Source: Pseudomonas koreensis (GTDB lineage Bacteria > Pseudomonadota > Gammaproteobacteria > Pseudomonadales > Pseudomonadaceae). From it: a DNA stretch of 64,000 nucleotides. Positions 62,958-64,000 of this stretch are shown in pieces. The translations under genes and the position numbers were made by a program. The stretch covers positions 3,473,501 through 3,537,500 of the forward strand of contig NZ_JALJWP010000001.1 of NCBI RefSeq assembly GCF_024169245.1, written 5' to 3'. Below the pieces are notes generated by a model. It saw nothing but the letters and a program-made list of their open reading frames with translations. It had not been told where the DNA came from and made no database searches. Every line of letters begins with the position of its first letter. The stretch's first letter is position 1.

Positions 62958-63992
62958 TCATTCAGCCGCAAGCGGCGCACGGGCAGTGGGGTAGTAGTTG
63001 CGGAACCAGGCGATGAAGCGGCCCAGTCCTTCATCCAGTTCTATCCGGGGCTGGAATCCGGTGGCCTGAGCCAGATCGCTGGCCTCGGCGCATGTGTTGA
63101 GCACGTCGCCCGGTTGCAGCGGCAGCAGCTCGACAATGGCTTGGCGATCGAGGTGTTTTTCCATCAGCGCGAGGTAGGTCTTCAGCGCGACCGGTTGCTG
63201 TCCGCCGATGTTGAACAGGCGCCACGGCGCCATGCTGCTGGCCGGGTCGGGTTGCTCGCGATCCCATTGCGGATTGGCTTGTGGAGGCTGATCGATGAGG
63301 CGAGCGATGCTTTCGATGATGTCGTCGATGTAGGTGAAATCGCGCTGATGCTCGCCGTAATTGAACAGCTTCAGCGGTTCGCCTTCGCTGATCGCCCGGG
63401 CGAACTGGATCGGCGACATGTCCGGTCGGCCCCAAGGCCCGTAGACGGTGAAAAAGCGCAGGCCGGTGCAGGGAATGCCGAACAGATGGCTGTAGCTGTG
63501 CGCCATCAACTCGTTGGCTTTTTTGGTCGCGGCGTACAGCGACAGCGGATGGTTGACGCCATCCTTGACCGAGTAAGGCGTGTGCTGGTTGGCGCCGTAT
63601 ACCGAACTCGACGAGGCGTAGATCAAGTGCTCGACCGGGTGATGCCGGCAGCTCTCCAGAATGTTCAGGAAACCGTTGAGATTGCTGTCCAGGTACGCCC
63701 GTGGATTGTCCAGCGAATAGCGCACCCCGGCCTGCGCGGCCAGATGAATCACCACTTGCGGCTGTTCGCGGGCAAACAATGCGTCGATGGCCGAAGCGTG
63801 GGCCAGATCCACCGTGGCCAGCTGAAAATCGCCGACCTGCTCGCGCACCCACTGCACGCGGTCTTGCTTGAGCTGCGGGTCGTAGTAGTGGTTGAAATTG
63901 TCCAGGCCCACCACCGAATGGCCGTCGCGCAGCAAGCGCAGCACGCAATGGGCACCAATGAACCCGGCAGCACCGGTCACCAGGATCTTCAT
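62958..63992 (-). CDS. NAD-dependent UDP-sugar 4-epimerase (UDP-glucuronate type)
   Basis: A 344-residue short-chain dehydrogenase-type epimerase: NAD motif TGAAGFIGAH (6-15), YASSSSVYGANQ and the catalytic Y153/K157 (SLYAATKKANE). The sequence SVKDGVNHPLSLYAATKKANELMAHSYSHLFG (145-175 by position) is characteristic of UDP-glucuronate 4-epimerases such as CapI, giving UDP-galacturonate. It is the first gene of the operon seen here; the promoter lies beyond position 64000. Confidence 0.88.
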   Translation of the reverse strand: MKILVTGAAGFIGAHCVLRLLRDGHSVVGLDNFNHYYDPQLKQDRVQWVREQVGDFQLATVDLAHASAIDALFAREQPQVVIHLAAQAGVRYSLDNPRAYLDSNLNGFLNILESCRHHPVEHLIYASSSSVYGANQHTPYSVKDGVNHPLSLYAATKKANELMAHSYSHLFGIPCTGLRFFTVYGPWGRPDMSPIQFARAISEGEPLKLFNYGEHQRDFTYIDDIIESIARLIDQPPQANPQWDREQPDPASSMAPWRLFNIGGQQPVALKTYLALMEKHLDRQAIVELLPLQPGDVLNTCAEASDLAQATGFQPRIELDEGLGRFIAWFRNYYPTARAPLAAE

Positions 63993-64000
63993 GGCCGCAG

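Overview
The window is a chromosomal stretch of a fluorescent Pseudomonas, most likely of the P. fluorescens group. The signs are the GC-rich coding with Shine-Dalgarno-led operons, a DUF1654 gene, the thrS-infC-rpmI-rplT-pheS-pheT-ihfA block ending in a tRNA-Pro(GGG), and Pseudomonas-type REP/REPIN palindromes built around the core GAGCCTGCTCGCGA.

Layout. 1-940: a DUF1654 gene and the 5' part of an EndA-type nuclease behind a LexA-like box. 938-2809: periplasmic glutaminase/asparaginase, then a small coiled-coil protein. 2820-9974: a complete ribose operon (rbsBACRKD) that ends in a secreted nucleoside hydrolase, with two LacI-type operators at its promoter. 10008-12000: small conserved proteins, an I78-type inhibitor lipoprotein and a cold-shock protein. 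12022-19820: the translation block, with a leader ahead of thrS that appears to mimic threonine tRNA anticodon arms, and an AUU-start infC. 19821-23509: small membrane and secreted proteins, a 44-residue gene, and RNA ligase RtcB.

23539-45256 is an accessory metabolic region: alpha/beta hydrolases, a quinone oxidoreductase, a YbfB-type MFS transporter, pirin, LysR, AraC and GlxA regulators, two winged-helix/P-loop NTPase regulators facing each other, a secreted metallo-beta-lactamase-fold protein, a DoxX/monooxygenase-like/amidohydrolase/YcaC run, and an MscS channel with a cyclic-nucleotide-type domain. 45231-47279 holds an orphan antitoxin-like gene, a methyltransferase and a HigBA-type toxin-antitoxin pair.

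47481-63992 is one long minus-strand operon for an exopolysaccharide. In transcription order it encodes a nucleotide-sugar epimerase, an initiating sugar transferase, a CpsD-like ATPase with an altered P-loop, an outer-membrane export lipoprotein, a Wzz-like chain-length protein, GT4, a polymerase/ligase, two GT2s, a polysaccharide deacetylase, a flippase, a secreted glycosidase-like protein and three acetyltransferase-family proteins. Most junctions overlap by a few bases, so the proteins probably act as one Wzx/Wzy-type pathway for a modified polymer.

The observations I rate highest are the thrS leader hairpins, the exopolysaccharide locus with its three modifying enzymes and pseudo-kinase, a REPIN embedded in frame in a regulator gene, and the LexA box ahead of DUF1654-endA.
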